From SIG565 sp045601525 (GTDB taxonomy: Bacteria; Bacillota; Clostridia; Oscillospirales; Acutalibacteraceae), in NCBI GenBank assembly GCA_045601525.1, contig JAZRZR010000074.1, positions 1 through 8,371 on the forward strand: 8,371 nt of DNA, given 5' to 3'. The translations under genes and the position numbers were made by a program. Of the stretch, positions 1-5,748 are shown one piece after another. The first letter of the stretch is position 1; every line of letters starts with the position of its first letter. The notes beneath the pieces were generated by a model that worked only from the letters and a program-made list of their open reading frames with translations, was not told the DNA's origin and did not search any database.

Positions 1-10
1 TCTTTTGTTG

Positions 11-16
11 TATAAT
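11..16 (+). promoter_or_regulatory. rpsU: Probable -10 box of the rpsU promoter
   Basis: A perfect TATAAT lies 48 bases upstream of the rpsU start codon. The matching -35 box would fall left of base 1, so only half of the promoter can be seen. The position gives a short leader of about 40 nt before rpsU. The call rests on the hexamer and its placement alone. Confidence 0.5.
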
Positions 17-50
17 TTATTTACTTAGTGTAATCTATGAATTTTACTAA

Positions 51-56
51 GGGAGG
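51..56 (+). promoter_or_regulatory. rpsU: Ribosome binding site fixing the rpsU start
   Basis: GGGAGG ends 7 bases before the ATG at 64. This favours that codon over the in-frame ATG at 37, which would add nine residues foreign to S21 and has no ribosome site. An ATG at 60 is out of frame. Confidence 0.85.
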
Positions 57-63
57 GAAATGT

Positions 64-240
64 ATGAGCCAGGTTCGTATTAAGGAAAACGAATCATTAG
101 ATAATGCTCTCAGACGTTTTAAGAGACAGACAGCTAAAGACGGTGTTATTCAAGAAGTTAGAAAAAGAGAACACTATGAGAAGCCCTCTGTAAAGCGCAA
201 GAAGAAGTCGGAAGCAGCACGTAAGCGCAAGTTCCGCTAA
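64..240 (+). CDS. rpsU: 30S ribosomal protein S21
   Basis: Small basic protein of the 30S ribosomal subunit, needed in the family for efficient initiation of translation. The 58-residue product begins MSQVRIKENE, followed by a helix-forming segment with LDNALRRFKRQ (about residues 11-22) and a Lys/Arg-rich tail ending RKRKFR. This is the usual S21 layout, and the length matches Firmicute S21 (about 57-58). The start at 64 is chosen for its ribosome site; the upstream in-frame ATG would add residues not expected in S21. The gene stands alone: a -10 box lies upstream and a strong terminator begins 17 bases after the stop. Function is known from the family; identity is clear from sequence. Confidence 0.97.
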   Translation: MSQVRIKENESLDNALRRFKRQTAKDGVIQEVRKREHYEKPSVKRKKKSEAARKRKFR

Positions 241-257
241 TTGATAATTGATTTATG

Positions 258-287
258 AAAAAGCGGTTGTGTTCAACCGCTTTTTTT
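258..287 (+). terminator. Rho-independent terminator after rpsU
   Basis: AAGCGGTTG (261-269) pairs perfectly with CAACCGCTT (274-282) around a 4-base loop. A-residues before and a seven-T run after extend the stem and supply the U tract. It separates rpsU from the next gene, whose ribosome site begins only a few bases later. Confidence 0.93.
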
Positions 288-290
288 ATT

Positions 291-297
291 GGAGAAG
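291..297 (+). promoter_or_regulatory. yqeG: Ribosome binding site fixing the yqeG start
   Basis: GGAGAAG, with GGAG at 291-294, lies 6 bases before the ATG at 301. The longer reading from the TTG at 289 would overlap this site and has no ribosome site of its own, so ATG 301 is the better start. Confidence 0.75.
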
Positions 298-300
298 ATA

Positions 301-786
301 ATGTTGCTGAAACCCCATACAAAACTGCATAGAATAACCGATGTTACTCTTTCTTTCCTTAAGGAAAAGGGCATTAAGGGAATTTTATTGGATGTAGATA
401 ACACCCTCTCAACTCATCACGGAGATATATTGGTTGATGGGCTTGAAGCTTGGCTTAGTGAAATGAATTCAAACGGTATCAAACTGCTTGTTCTTTCAAA
501 CTCAAAAGAAATAAGGGTAGCCCCCTTTGCCGAAAAAATAGGCCTTGATTATATATCCTTAGCACTAAAACCTTTACCGTTTAAGTTTTGGAAAGGGGTA
601 CATAGACTTTGCCTTAAAAGGAAAGAGGTTGCTATAATAGGCGACCAAATTTTTACCGATTCCTTGGGCGGTCATTTGGCGGGTGTTTATACTATTATTT
701 TAGACCCCGTGCTATGTGAGGACGGATGGTCCTTTAAGCTTCGTAGATGGCTTGAAAAAATTCTTTACAGTGTATATAAGTTTTAG
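301..786 (+). CDS. yqeG: YqeG-family HAD phosphatase (subclass IIIA)
   Basis: The 161-residue cytoplasmic protein is a HAD-superfamily hydrolase of the YqeG type, members of which are annotated as Mg-dependent phosphatases of uncertain substrate. Visible motifs in order: LLDVDNTL (motif I; nucleophile Asp31 and acid/base Asp33), LSNS (motif II; Ser66), LKPLP (motif III; Lys90) and GDQIFTD (motif IV; Asp115 and Asp120). No cap-domain insertion is present, as expected for this compact family, and the length is close to B. subtilis YqeG (about 172). It is followed 9 bases later by the endonuclease IV-like gene and then aroQ, so the three are probably one transcript. I see no promoter between the rpsU terminator and this gene; expression may depend on readthrough. 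The family call is firm; the substrate is unknown. Confidence 0.92.
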   Translation: MLLKPHTKLHRITDVTLSFLKEKGIKGILLDVDNTLSTHHGDILVDGLEAWLSEMNSNGIKLLVLSNSKEIRVAPFAEKIGLDYISLALKPLPFKFWKGVHRLCLKRKEVAIIGDQIFTDSLGGHLAGVYTIILDPVLCEDGWSFKLRRWLEKILYSVYKF

Positions 787-795
787 AGGTGTAAA

Positions 796-1662
796 ATGTT
801 AGCGAGATTTGGTCCTGCGGGAAATTCGGAAAGCTTTTTGAAAAAGGGTTATAAGCATAGTCTTCAAGTACCCGAATATCTTGAAGGGATGGGGCTTGAT
901 GCCTTTGAGTATCAGTGTGGACGAGGGGTAAATATTGGTCTTGATAAAGCCAAGGCCCTCGGTGAGTTGGCCGCACAAAAGGGAATATTGTTGTCCTTGC
1001 ACGCCCCTTATTATATTTCGATGTCCTCAACAGAGGAAGAAAAAAGGCTTAATTCCATCAATTATATTTTAAGCAGTGCCAGAGCTGTAAATGCAATGGG
1101 CGGAAATCGTGTAATTGTGCATACGGGCTCTTGCGGCAAAATTTCGAGAGAATACGCTTTAGAACTCGCGATTGATACAATGAAAAAGGCTTTGGAGGCT
1201 TTAGATAACGAGGGGCTTTCTCATATTAGAATTTGTCCCGAAACAATGGGCAAAATCAATCAACTCGGCACATTGGAAGAAGTAATCGAATTGTGCAAAA
1301 TCGATGAGAGGCTTTTGCCCTGTATAGATTTTGGTCATCTTAATGCTCGTACGATGGGCGGTCTCAGCCAAAAATGTGATTATGAAAAAGTTTTTGAACA
1401 GCTAAAAAATGGTCTTGGAACTTCGCGACTTAAAGAGTTCCACACCCATTTTTCTAAAATAGAATATACAACAGGCGGGGAGAAGTGCCATTTAACCTTT
1501 GAGGATACTAAATTCGGTCCCGATTTTGAGCCCTTTATTGAATTGGTACTTAAAAACGGTTGTACCCCCACCGTTATTTGTGAATCGGCAGGCACACAAG
1601 CCGAGGATGCACTTAAAATGAAAAATTATTATATGGAGTTGAGGAATAATGAAAACAGGTAA
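796..1662 (+). CDS. Endonuclease IV-like (Nfo/AP2Ec) TIM-barrel protein
   Basis: The 288-residue protein has the AP2Ec TIM-barrel layout of endonuclease IV, a metal-dependent enzyme that nicks DNA at abasic sites. By eye the metal ligands of E. coli Nfo are mostly matched: His69 (LHAPY), His109 (VHTGS), Glu149 (CPET), Asp178 and His181 (CIDFGH), His216 (EFHTHFSK) and Glu263 (CES). The stretch that carries the Asp-x-His pair in Nfo (Asp229/His231) reads GGEKCH here, keeping a His (232) but not a clear Asp. N-terminal residues also differ from Nfo, which usually begins with a GAHVS-type strand. The start ATG 796 has AGGTG just upstream (787-791), and the gene overlaps aroQ by 14 nt, which implies translational coupling. 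It could be a diverged AP endonuclease or a sugar-phosphate isomerase-like relative; the fold is sure, the reaction is not. Confidence 0.82.
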   Translation: MLARFGPAGNSESFLKKGYKHSLQVPEYLEGMGLDAFEYQCGRGVNIGLDKAKALGELAAQKGILLSLHAPYYISMSSTEEEKRLNSINYILSSARAVNAMGGNRVIVHTGSCGKISREYALELAIDTMKKALEALDNEGLSHIRICPETMGKINQLGTLEEVIELCKIDERLLPCIDFGHLNARTMGGLSQKCDYEKVFEQLKNGLGTSRLKEFHTHFSKIEYTTGGEKCHLTFEDTKFGPDFEPFIELVLKNGCTPTVICESAGTQAEDALKMKNYYMELRNNENR

Positions 1663-2086
1663 AATTTTAATTATCAACGGTCCGAATTTGAATATGCTTG
1701 GAACACGCGAACCCTCGGTTTACGGAAAGAAAACCTTGGATAGCATAAATTCAGCTATAAACACCTATGCTATCGGTATGAAAATCAACTGTGATTTTTT
1801 CCAATCTAATTGCGAAGGCGAAATAATTGATAAAATTCAATCGGTACAAAATGAGTACGACGGTTGCATTATAAATGCCGGCGCATACACCCATTACAGT
1901 TATGCTATTCGCGATGCGATTGCATCGGTTGAAAAACCTTTTATTGAGGTGCATATTTCAAACGTTAACTCAAGAGAAGATTTCAGAAAAATATCTGTTA
2001 TAGCCCCTGTTTGCAAAGGAACAATAGCAGGATTTGGAACAAACAGTTATTTGTTGGCAGTAAATGCTATAAGAGACTTTATTTAA
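1649..2086 (+). CDS. aroQ: 3-Dehydroquinate dehydratase, type II
   Basis: Converts 3-dehydroquinate to 3-dehydroshikimate, the third step of the shikimate pathway to aromatic amino acids, as a cytoplasmic (in the family dodecameric) enzyme. The 145 residues show all type II signatures: NGPNLNMLGTREP with Arg20, the catalytic Tyr25 (VYG), QSNCEGEIID, INAGAYTHYSYA with Asn76 and His82, EVHISN with catalytic His102, Arg113 in the DFR segment, and GFGTNSY near the end. Length is typical (about 140-150). The ATG overlaps the end of the endonuclease IV-like gene by 14 nt, with GAGG at 1641-1644 in that gene serving as a close ribosome site. In B. subtilis a peptidase gene sits between aroQ and efp; here efp follows directly. 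No terminator is seen after the stop. Confidence 0.96.
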   Translation: MKTGKILIINGPNLNMLGTREPSVYGKKTLDSINSAINTYAIGMKINCDFFQSNCEGEIIDKIQSVQNEYDGCIINAGAYTHYSYAIRDAIASVEKPFIEVHISNVNSREDFRKISVIAPVCKGTIAGFGTNSYLLAVNAIRDFI

Positions 2087-2087
2087 C

Positions 2088-2116
2088 TTGACTTTTACAT
2101 AAAATACCATTATACT
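2088..2116 (+). promoter_or_regulatory. efp: Sigma-A type promoter for efp
   Basis: TTGACT (2088-2093) and TATACT (2111-2116) are separated by exactly 17 bases. Each differs from the consensus by one base. The predicted start near 2123 gives a leader of about 30 nt containing AGGAGG, which ends 7 bases before the efp ATG. The -35 box begins one base after the aroQ stop codon. Confidence 0.85.
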
Positions 2117-2152
2117 TATTAGGTAGAATATAAATATTCAGGAGGAATTTTT

Positions 2153-2710
2153 ATGATTAGTGCTGGTGATTTCAGAAATGGTGTTACCTTTGAAATGGAC
2201 GGCAACGTTTATCAAATTATTGAATTTCAACACGTAAAACCCGGTAAGGGCGCCGCATTTGTTCGTACGAAGATAAGAAACGTAATTGCAGGCAGTGTTG
2301 TTGAACGTACATTCAATCCCAACGATAAGTATCCCACAGCTTTTGTTGAAAGAAGAGATATGGAGTTTTCTTATAGCGATGAGGGCCTTTATTACTTTAT
2401 GGACCCAGAAAGCTACGAGTTAGTTCCTGTTAATGCTTCGGAGCTTGGAGATAACTTCAAGTTTGTTAAGGAAAATATGGTATGCAAGATTTTATCATAT
2501 AAGGGCAAGATATTTGGTGTAGAGCCTCCTACATTTGTTGAGTTGCAAATCACTGAAACTGACCCCGGCTTCAAGGGTGATACTGCTACAAACGCATTAA
2601 AGCCCGCTAAACTTGAAACCGGCGCCGAAATCCGCGTTCCGCTTTTCATTAACGAAGGCGATATGATTAGAATTGATACACGCACCGGCGAATATATGGA
2701 GCGCGCATAA
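2153..2710 (+). CDS. efp: Translation elongation factor P
   Basis: EF-P binds between the P and E sites and relieves ribosome stalling at consecutive prolines. The 185-residue protein has the standard three beta-barrel layout: an N-terminal KOW-like domain (about 1-65, from MISAGDFRNG), a central OB domain (about 67-128) and a C-terminal OB domain (about 130-185). The C-terminal domain carries the signature ETDPGFKGDTA and the ending INEGDMIRIDTRTGEYMERA. The loop HVKPGKGAAF puts Lys32 at the tip. This is the residue that carries 5-aminopentanol in B. subtilis and beta-lysine (as Lys34) in E. coli. No modification enzyme gene is in the window, so its state cannot be told. Length equals that of B. 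subtilis EF-P. It has its own near-consensus promoter and a strong ribosome site, and the zinc-ribbon gene follows 18 bases later. Confidence 0.98.
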   Translation: MISAGDFRNGVTFEMDGNVYQIIEFQHVKPGKGAAFVRTKIRNVIAGSVVERTFNPNDKYPTAFVERRDMEFSYSDEGLYYFMDPESYELVPVNASELGDNFKFVKENMVCKILSYKGKIFGVEPPTFVELQITETDPGFKGDTATNALKPAKLETGAEIRVPLFINEGDMIRIDTRTGEYMERA

Positions 2711-2728
2711 TTTTTAAGGAGAATTATA

Positions 2729-3178
2729 ATGACAATTTCTGAAAAAGTTGCTTATATTAAAGGTCTTGTTGAAGGTATGGAACTTGATACCGACAATAAG
2801 GAGGGTAAGATTTTATCCGCTATTATCGATGTTCTCGGTGATATTTGCGATGAAATAGATTCCTTGGATGAGGCTCAACTTGAACTTTGTGAACAAATTG
2901 ATGCCGTTGATGAAGATTTGTCTGAGCTTGAAGAGTTAATTTATGATGATGAGGATTCTTGTTGCGATTGCGGCTGTGAAGATTGTGATTGCGACGATGA
3001 GTTTGAGGACGATATTTATGAGATAACTTGTCCTAACTGTAACGATACTCTTTATATTGATGGTGAGATGCTTGAAGAGGGCGGTATAAACTGTCCTAAT
3101 TGCGGCACCGACCTTGAGTTTGAATTCGATTGCGATTGCGATGAATGTGATTGTGACGAGTGCGACTGTGAGAAATAA
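2729..3178 (+). CDS. Acidic Cys-rich zinc-ribbon protein, CD1247 N-terminal-like
   Basis: The 149-residue protein opens with MTISEKVAYIKGLVEGMELD, which resembles the N-terminal domain named after Clostridioides difficile CD1247; its function is not established. Residues 1-72 are predicted helical and strongly acidic, probably coiled-coil. A Cys/Asp cluster (78-88, six Cys) comes next, then a classic two-knuckle zinc ribbon with CPNC at 101-104 and CPNCG at 122-126. A repeated tail of Asp-Cys-Asp-Glu-Cys type (134-148, six Cys) ends the protein. I count 18 Cys and very few basic residues. There is no signal peptide or membrane segment. The gene follows efp by 18 bases with GGAG 7 bases before its ATG, and the shared terminator lies just after it, so it is co-transcribed with efp. 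Zinc binding by the ribbon is likely; metal binding by the flanking clusters is inference. Confidence 0.85.
   Translation: MTISEKVAYIKGLVEGMELDTDNKEGKILSAIIDVLGDICDEIDSLDEAQLELCEQIDAVDEDLSELEELIYDDEDSCCDCGCEDCDCDDEFEDDIYEITCPNCNDTLYIDGEMLEEGGINCPNCGTDLEFEFDCDCDECDCDECDCEK
3128..3172 (+). repeat. Short in-frame repeat encoding Asp/Glu-Cys tail
   Basis: The last third of the zinc-ribbon gene repeats GAT/GAC, TGC/TGT and GAA/GAG codons with a five-codon period (Cys-Asp-Glu-Cys-Asp), giving six cysteines in residues 134-148. Synonymous codons vary between units (TGC and TGT, GAT and GAC, GAA and GAG). This argues for selection on the protein pattern rather than a very recent tandem duplication. 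Confidence 0.7.
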
Positions 3179-3196
3179 TCTTTAAGCGCTTAATTT

Positions 3197-3228
3197 ACAG
3201 CCACACCATATTGTGTGTGGCTGTTTTT
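3197..3228 (+). terminator. Rho-independent terminator after efp/zinc-ribbon operon
   Basis: ACAGCCACAC (3197-3206) pairs perfectly with GTGTGGCTGT (3215-3224) across an 8-base loop and is followed by a T run to 3228. It begins 18 bases after the stop of the zinc-ribbon gene. No convincing promoter lies between it and ispD. Confidence 0.92.
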
Positions 3229-3245
3229 CAATATCTTGGGATTAT

Positions 3246-3250
3246 GAGGG
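3246..3250 (+). promoter_or_regulatory. ispD: Ribosome binding site fixing the ispD start
   Basis: GAGGG directly abuts the ATG at 3251 but sits 6 bases before the in-frame ATG at 3257. Normal spacing therefore favours 3257, which shortens the protein by two residues. Confidence 0.65.
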
Positions 3251-3256
3251 ATGTTT

Positions 3257-3985
3257 ATGGAAACGGTTGAATATCAGGTTGAATTCGCTCCGATGGTTCA
3301 AAGAGAGGGTGTGCCTGTTGTAGTGGTTGCTGCAGGCTCTTCGACTCGAATGGGCGGTATTGACAAACAGTTCGCAAAAATTAACGGTACACCCGTTTTA
3401 GCACACACGTTATTGGCATTTGAGCGTTCTGATATCATTTCTAAAATAATTGTAGTTACCTCAAAGGAAATGGTATCAAAGGTTGAGAACTTGGCCGATG
3501 AATATTTAATTAGTAAGATCTCATGCGTGGTTGTTGGTGCCAATACACGCTTTGGCTCAGTGCTTTGCGGACTTGAAAAAATAAAAAATGAAAAATATGC
3601 TTTAATTCACGATGGTGCAAGACCTTTGGTATGTGACAAGGTGATTAATTGCGTGTGTGCTCAATTGCCTCATGCCGATGGTGTAGTTTGTACAGTGCCT
3701 GTTAATGATACAATAAAAATTATTGCTGAAAACGGTGCTATTTCTACGCTTGAAAGGGATAGGCTTCTTTCGGCACAAACCCCACAAGGTGTTGATGTTG
3801 AAAAATATTTTGATGCGGTATCAAAAAACAAATTTGAGGCCTTTACCGATGATGCATCAGTGCTGGAATTGGCGGGTTACAAAGTGATTTCAGTACAAGG
3901 TGATTATAAAAATATTAAAATCACAAGGCCTGAAGATTTAGAATTGGCACAATTTTATTTTGAAAAGCGAGGTCTTGAGGAATGA
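3257..3985 (+). CDS. ispD: 2-C-methyl-D-erythritol 4-phosphate cytidylyltransferase
   Basis: Transfers CMP from CTP to MEP, making CDP-ME, in the non-mevalonate isoprenoid pathway. The 242-residue cytoplasmic protein has the nucleotidyltransferase fold. Visible motifs are VVVAAGSSTRMGG with Arg31 and DKQF with Lys37 (CTP site), GANTRFGSV (about 94-102), IHDGARP with Asp119, VPVNDTIK (148-155), RDRLLSAQTPQ (167-177) and NIKITRPEDL with Lys221. Start 3257 is preferred over 3251 by ribosome-site spacing. Even so the protein carries about 16 residues before the first core strand, more than most IspD proteins; the next ATG (3293) lacks a ribosome site. It overlaps ispF by 4 nt (ATGA), which couples two enzymes of one pathway. 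It begins 28 bases after a terminator without an evident promoter. Confidence 0.95.
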   Translation: METVEYQVEFAPMVQREGVPVVVVAAGSSTRMGGIDKQFAKINGTPVLAHTLLAFERSDIISKIIVVTSKEMVSKVENLADEYLISKISCVVVGANTRFGSVLCGLEKIKNEKYALIHDGARPLVCDKVINCVCAQLPHADGVVCTVPVNDTIKIIAENGAISTLERDRLLSAQTPQGVDVEKYFDAVSKNKFEAFTDDASVLELAGYKVISVQGDYKNIKITRPEDLELAQFYFEKRGLEE

Positions 3986-4449
3986 GAATAGGTAACGGAT
4001 ACGATGTGCATCGCCTTGTAGAAAACAGAAAACTTATAATTGGCGGTGTTGAAATAGAAAACGATTTGGGACTTCTCGGCCATTCGGATGCCGATGTTCT
4101 TTTGCACGCTGTTACCGATGCTTTGCTCGGGGCTGCTGCTTTAGGAGATATCGGGAAGCATTTTCCTGATAACAGTGCCGAGTTTAAGAATATTGATAGT
4201 AGAATTTTGTTAAGAAAAAGCGTAGAAATGCTTGATGAAATAGGCTATAAGGTAGTTAATATTGATGCTACCATCATAGCACAAAAGCCAAAAATGGCGC
4301 CTTATATTGAGGCTATTCGTGAAAATATTGCAAAAGATTGCGGTATCGAAATATCAAATGTTAATGTGAAAGCAACTACCGAAGAGGGCTTAGGCTTTAC
4401 AGGTAGAGGCGAGGGAATCGCCGCCTTGGCGGTTTGCCTCATTGACTAA
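3982..4449 (+). CDS. ispF: 2-C-methyl-D-erythritol 2,4-cyclodiphosphate synthase
   Basis: Cyclises CDP-ME 2-phosphate to ME-cPP with release of CMP, two steps after IspD in the MEP pathway (IspE acts between and is not in the window). The 155-residue protein contains the metal ligands Asp8 and His10 in GYDVH and His42 in the signature HSDADVLLHAVTDALLG, the segment DIGKHFPD, and the CDP-binding end KATTEEGLGFTGRGEGIAA. Length is typical of the trimeric family (about 155-160). The ATG overlaps the ispD stop (ATGA). The nearest well-spaced purine run is GCGAGG at 3967-3972, and translation is probably coupled. An unusual hairpin begins 10 bases after the stop and could also affect the end of this transcript. 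Confidence 0.97.
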   Translation: MRIGNGYDVHRLVENRKLIIGGVEIENDLGLLGHSDADVLLHAVTDALLGAAALGDIGKHFPDNSAEFKNIDSRILLRKSVEMLDEIGYKVVNIDATIIAQKPKMAPYIEAIRENIAKDCGIEISNVNVKATTEEGLGFTGRGEGIAALAVCLID

Positions 4450-4459
4450 AGGTTATATA

Positions 4460-4500
4460 TCAAAGAATCATTTCGTATTATATACGGGGTGATTCTTTGA
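4460..4500 (+). promoter_or_regulatory. Long RNA hairpin covering the next gene's ribosome site and start codon
   Basis: Read as RNA, positions 4460-4478 pair without interruption with 4482-4500 around a 3-base loop, giving 19 base pairs. The outer arms CAAAGAATCA (4461-4470) and TGATTCTTTG (4490-4499) are exact complements, as are CGTAT and ATACG inside. The three middle pairs are U-G wobbles (4471-4473 with 4487-4489). The right arm holds the Shine-Dalgarno sequence GGGGTGAT and the TTG start of the following gene. A T-rich run starts two bases after the stem, so the structure could instead be an intrinsic terminator for ispDF. The structure is seen directly; its role is inferred. Confidence 0.7.
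4486..4492 (+). promoter_or_regulatory. Ribosome binding site supporting a TTG start
   Basis: GGGGTGA matches the GGTGA part of the anti-Shine-Dalgarno complement. Aligned that way, the position equivalent to GGAGG ends 7 bases before the TTG at 4497. This supports the TTG start, which also gives an intact membrane anchor. The whole site lies in the right arm of the hairpin at 4460-4500. Confidence 0.6.
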
Positions 4501-4934
4501 AGTTTTTATATTTTAAGATTACGGGCAAAAAATTACTTGTTTTGTTTTTTGTGTTGCTTAGCTTTCTAATGGTTTTGGTCGATTTTACGAACTCAACTGT
4601 TATTTCAGCAACACGCTATTATACTAATGATGATAGAGTGTCTTATATAAAACAACTGGGGTATAGCATTGATGAGGAAACCGCTATTACAAAGGATATA
4701 ATCATACCAACGCAATTTTCAGATGTTTATAATAGATATAACGAACTGCAAAAAGAGGCCGGATTTGACCTTTCGGTATATAAGGGCCAACCAGCAACAA
4801 CTTATGAATATAAAATAGCAAATCAACAAGAGCCAACCTACATTACCTTGATTATAAGCGAGGGGCAATTAATTGGCGGCGATATCCATCAAACCGCATT
4901 GGGCGGTGAAATGAAACCCTTGAGAAAAAAGTGA
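4497..4934 (+). CDS. Membrane-anchored DUF4830-like protein
   Basis: A 145-residue protein without an assigned function. Residues 1-12 are basic, residues about 13-29 form one hydrophobic membrane segment (LLVLFFVLLSFLMVLVD), and the rest is predicted to lie outside the cell. The outer part reads RVSYIKQLGYSIDEE, then PTQFSDVYNRYNELQKEAGFDLSVYKG, a Tyr/Thr-rich strand region, and IISEGQLIGGDIHQTALGG. This pattern resembles the DUF4830 domain of Clostridia, judged from memory. There is no lipobox Cys, so it is more likely membrane-anchored or cleaved by signal peptidase I than a lipoprotein. The TTG start is chosen because it has a fitting ribosome site and supplies the basic residues before the membrane segment; the first internal ATG would cut into that segment. 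It lies between ispF and rsuA and its start is enclosed in a hairpin. Confidence 0.75.
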   Translation: MKFLYFKITGKKLLVLFFVLLSFLMVLVDFTNSTVISATRYYTNDDRVSYIKQLGYSIDEETAITKDIIIPTQFSDVYNRYNELQKEAGFDLSVYKGQPATTYEYKIANQQEPTYITLIISEGQLIGGDIHQTALGGEMKPLRKK

Positions 4935-4950
4935 ATTAAAAAGGTGTAAG

Positions 4951-5667
4951 ATGTCAATTTTAAGAATAGATAAGTTTTTATCGGAGATGACAAGGTGTTC
5001 AAGAAACGAAATAAAAGACGCGGTGAGGCGGGGTGAGCTTACCGTTAATGGACTAACGGTTAAAAAGCCCGACTCTAAAATTGATTCGGAAAAGGATAAA
5101 ATTGTTTTCCTGGGAAAAGAAATAAATTATAAAAAATTTGTTTATCTAATGCTTAATAAGCCGGAAGGCGTTTTGTCGGCTTCAAACGATAAAAGCAGAA
5201 AAACAGTTATTGATTTGTTGCCTGAGGAGTATGGCAACTATGAACTATTTCCCGTTGGAAGATTAGATAAAGATACAACCGGCTTATTACTAATCACAAA
5301 CGACGGTAATTTTGCACATAAGGTTATATCTCCAAAATCGCTAATTGAAAAATCGTATTTAGTAAAGGTGGATGGACAAGTCCCCGAAGATATATCAAGA
5401 AAATTCAGCCAAGGAATAATTTTGGCTGACGGTACCAAGTGTGCAAGTGCGGTTGCCGAGGTTTTAGGGGATAACCTATTACGTATAATAATCACTGAGG
5501 GTAAGTACCACCAAATCAAGAGAATGTTAGGCGTAGTGAACTTAGGTGTTGTGGAATTGCACCGAGAAAGAATAGGCAACCTTTCACTTAAAAGCGATTT
5601 GGAGCGTGGACAAGTTTGTGAACTTGATATTGATGAAATAAAGAAAATATCGCCATTTTTGCCTTAA
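4951..5667 (+). CDS. rsuA: 16S rRNA pseudouridine synthase, RsuA type
   Basis: Converts a uridine of rRNA to pseudouridine; RsuA acts at U516 of 16S rRNA. The 238-residue protein has an N-terminal S4 RNA-binding domain (about 4-60, RIDKFLSEMTRCSRNEI), the linker YLMLNKPEGVLSA (65-77), and the catalytic domain with GRLDKDTTGLLLITNDG, where Asp106 is the catalytic residue. Near the end, ITEGKYHQIKRML and VVELHRERIG closely resemble E. coli RsuA (ISEGRYHQVKRMF, VVELHRERIG). These favour RsuA over the 23S enzymes RluB and RluE, which share the fold. The start has AAGGTG upstream at a good distance, 16 bases after the DUF4830-like gene, so the two are probably co-transcribed. No clear terminator follows; the 131-base gap to the next gene is AT-rich and holds that gene's promoter. 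Confidence 0.93.
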   Translation: MSILRIDKFLSEMTRCSRNEIKDAVRRGELTVNGLTVKKPDSKIDSEKDKIVFLGKEINYKKFVYLMLNKPEGVLSASNDKSRKTVIDLLPEEYGNYELFPVGRLDKDTTGLLLITNDGNFAHKVISPKSLIEKSYLVKVDGQVPEDISRKFSQGIILADGTKCASAVAEVLGDNLLRIIITEGKYHQIKRMLGVVNLGVVELHRERIGNLSLKSDLERGQVCELDIDEIKKISPFLP

Positions 5668-5748
5668 TTACTGATAAAATTGTAAATTATAAACAAATAA
5701 AATTTGATAAGATTGGGTATTTTAATAATAGTTTTTTCAATAGTTATT

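Noticed and set aside
734..1030. Open frame of 98 codons on the - strand across the yqeG/endonuclease IV-like junction
   Set aside because: It overlaps two well-supported genes, has no ribosome site or recognisable protein motif, and is best explained as an antisense shadow.
3211..3237. Possible promoter for ispD (TTGTGT with TATCTT)
   Set aside because: Spacing is only 15 bases, both boxes are poor, and the -35 candidate lies within the terminator stem.
5405..5429. Perfect 8-base inverted repeat TCAGCCAA/TTGGCTGA inside rsuA
   Set aside because: It lies in a conserved coding stretch (SQGIILADG), has no T run after it, and one short repeat of this size is expected by chance in a window of this length.
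5668..5748. AT-rich gap between rsuA and the ATPase gene examined for a terminator, riboswitch or small RNA
   Set aside because: I found no GC-containing stem followed by a T run and no recognisable riboswitch core; only the extended -10 promoter at the end of the gap is supported.
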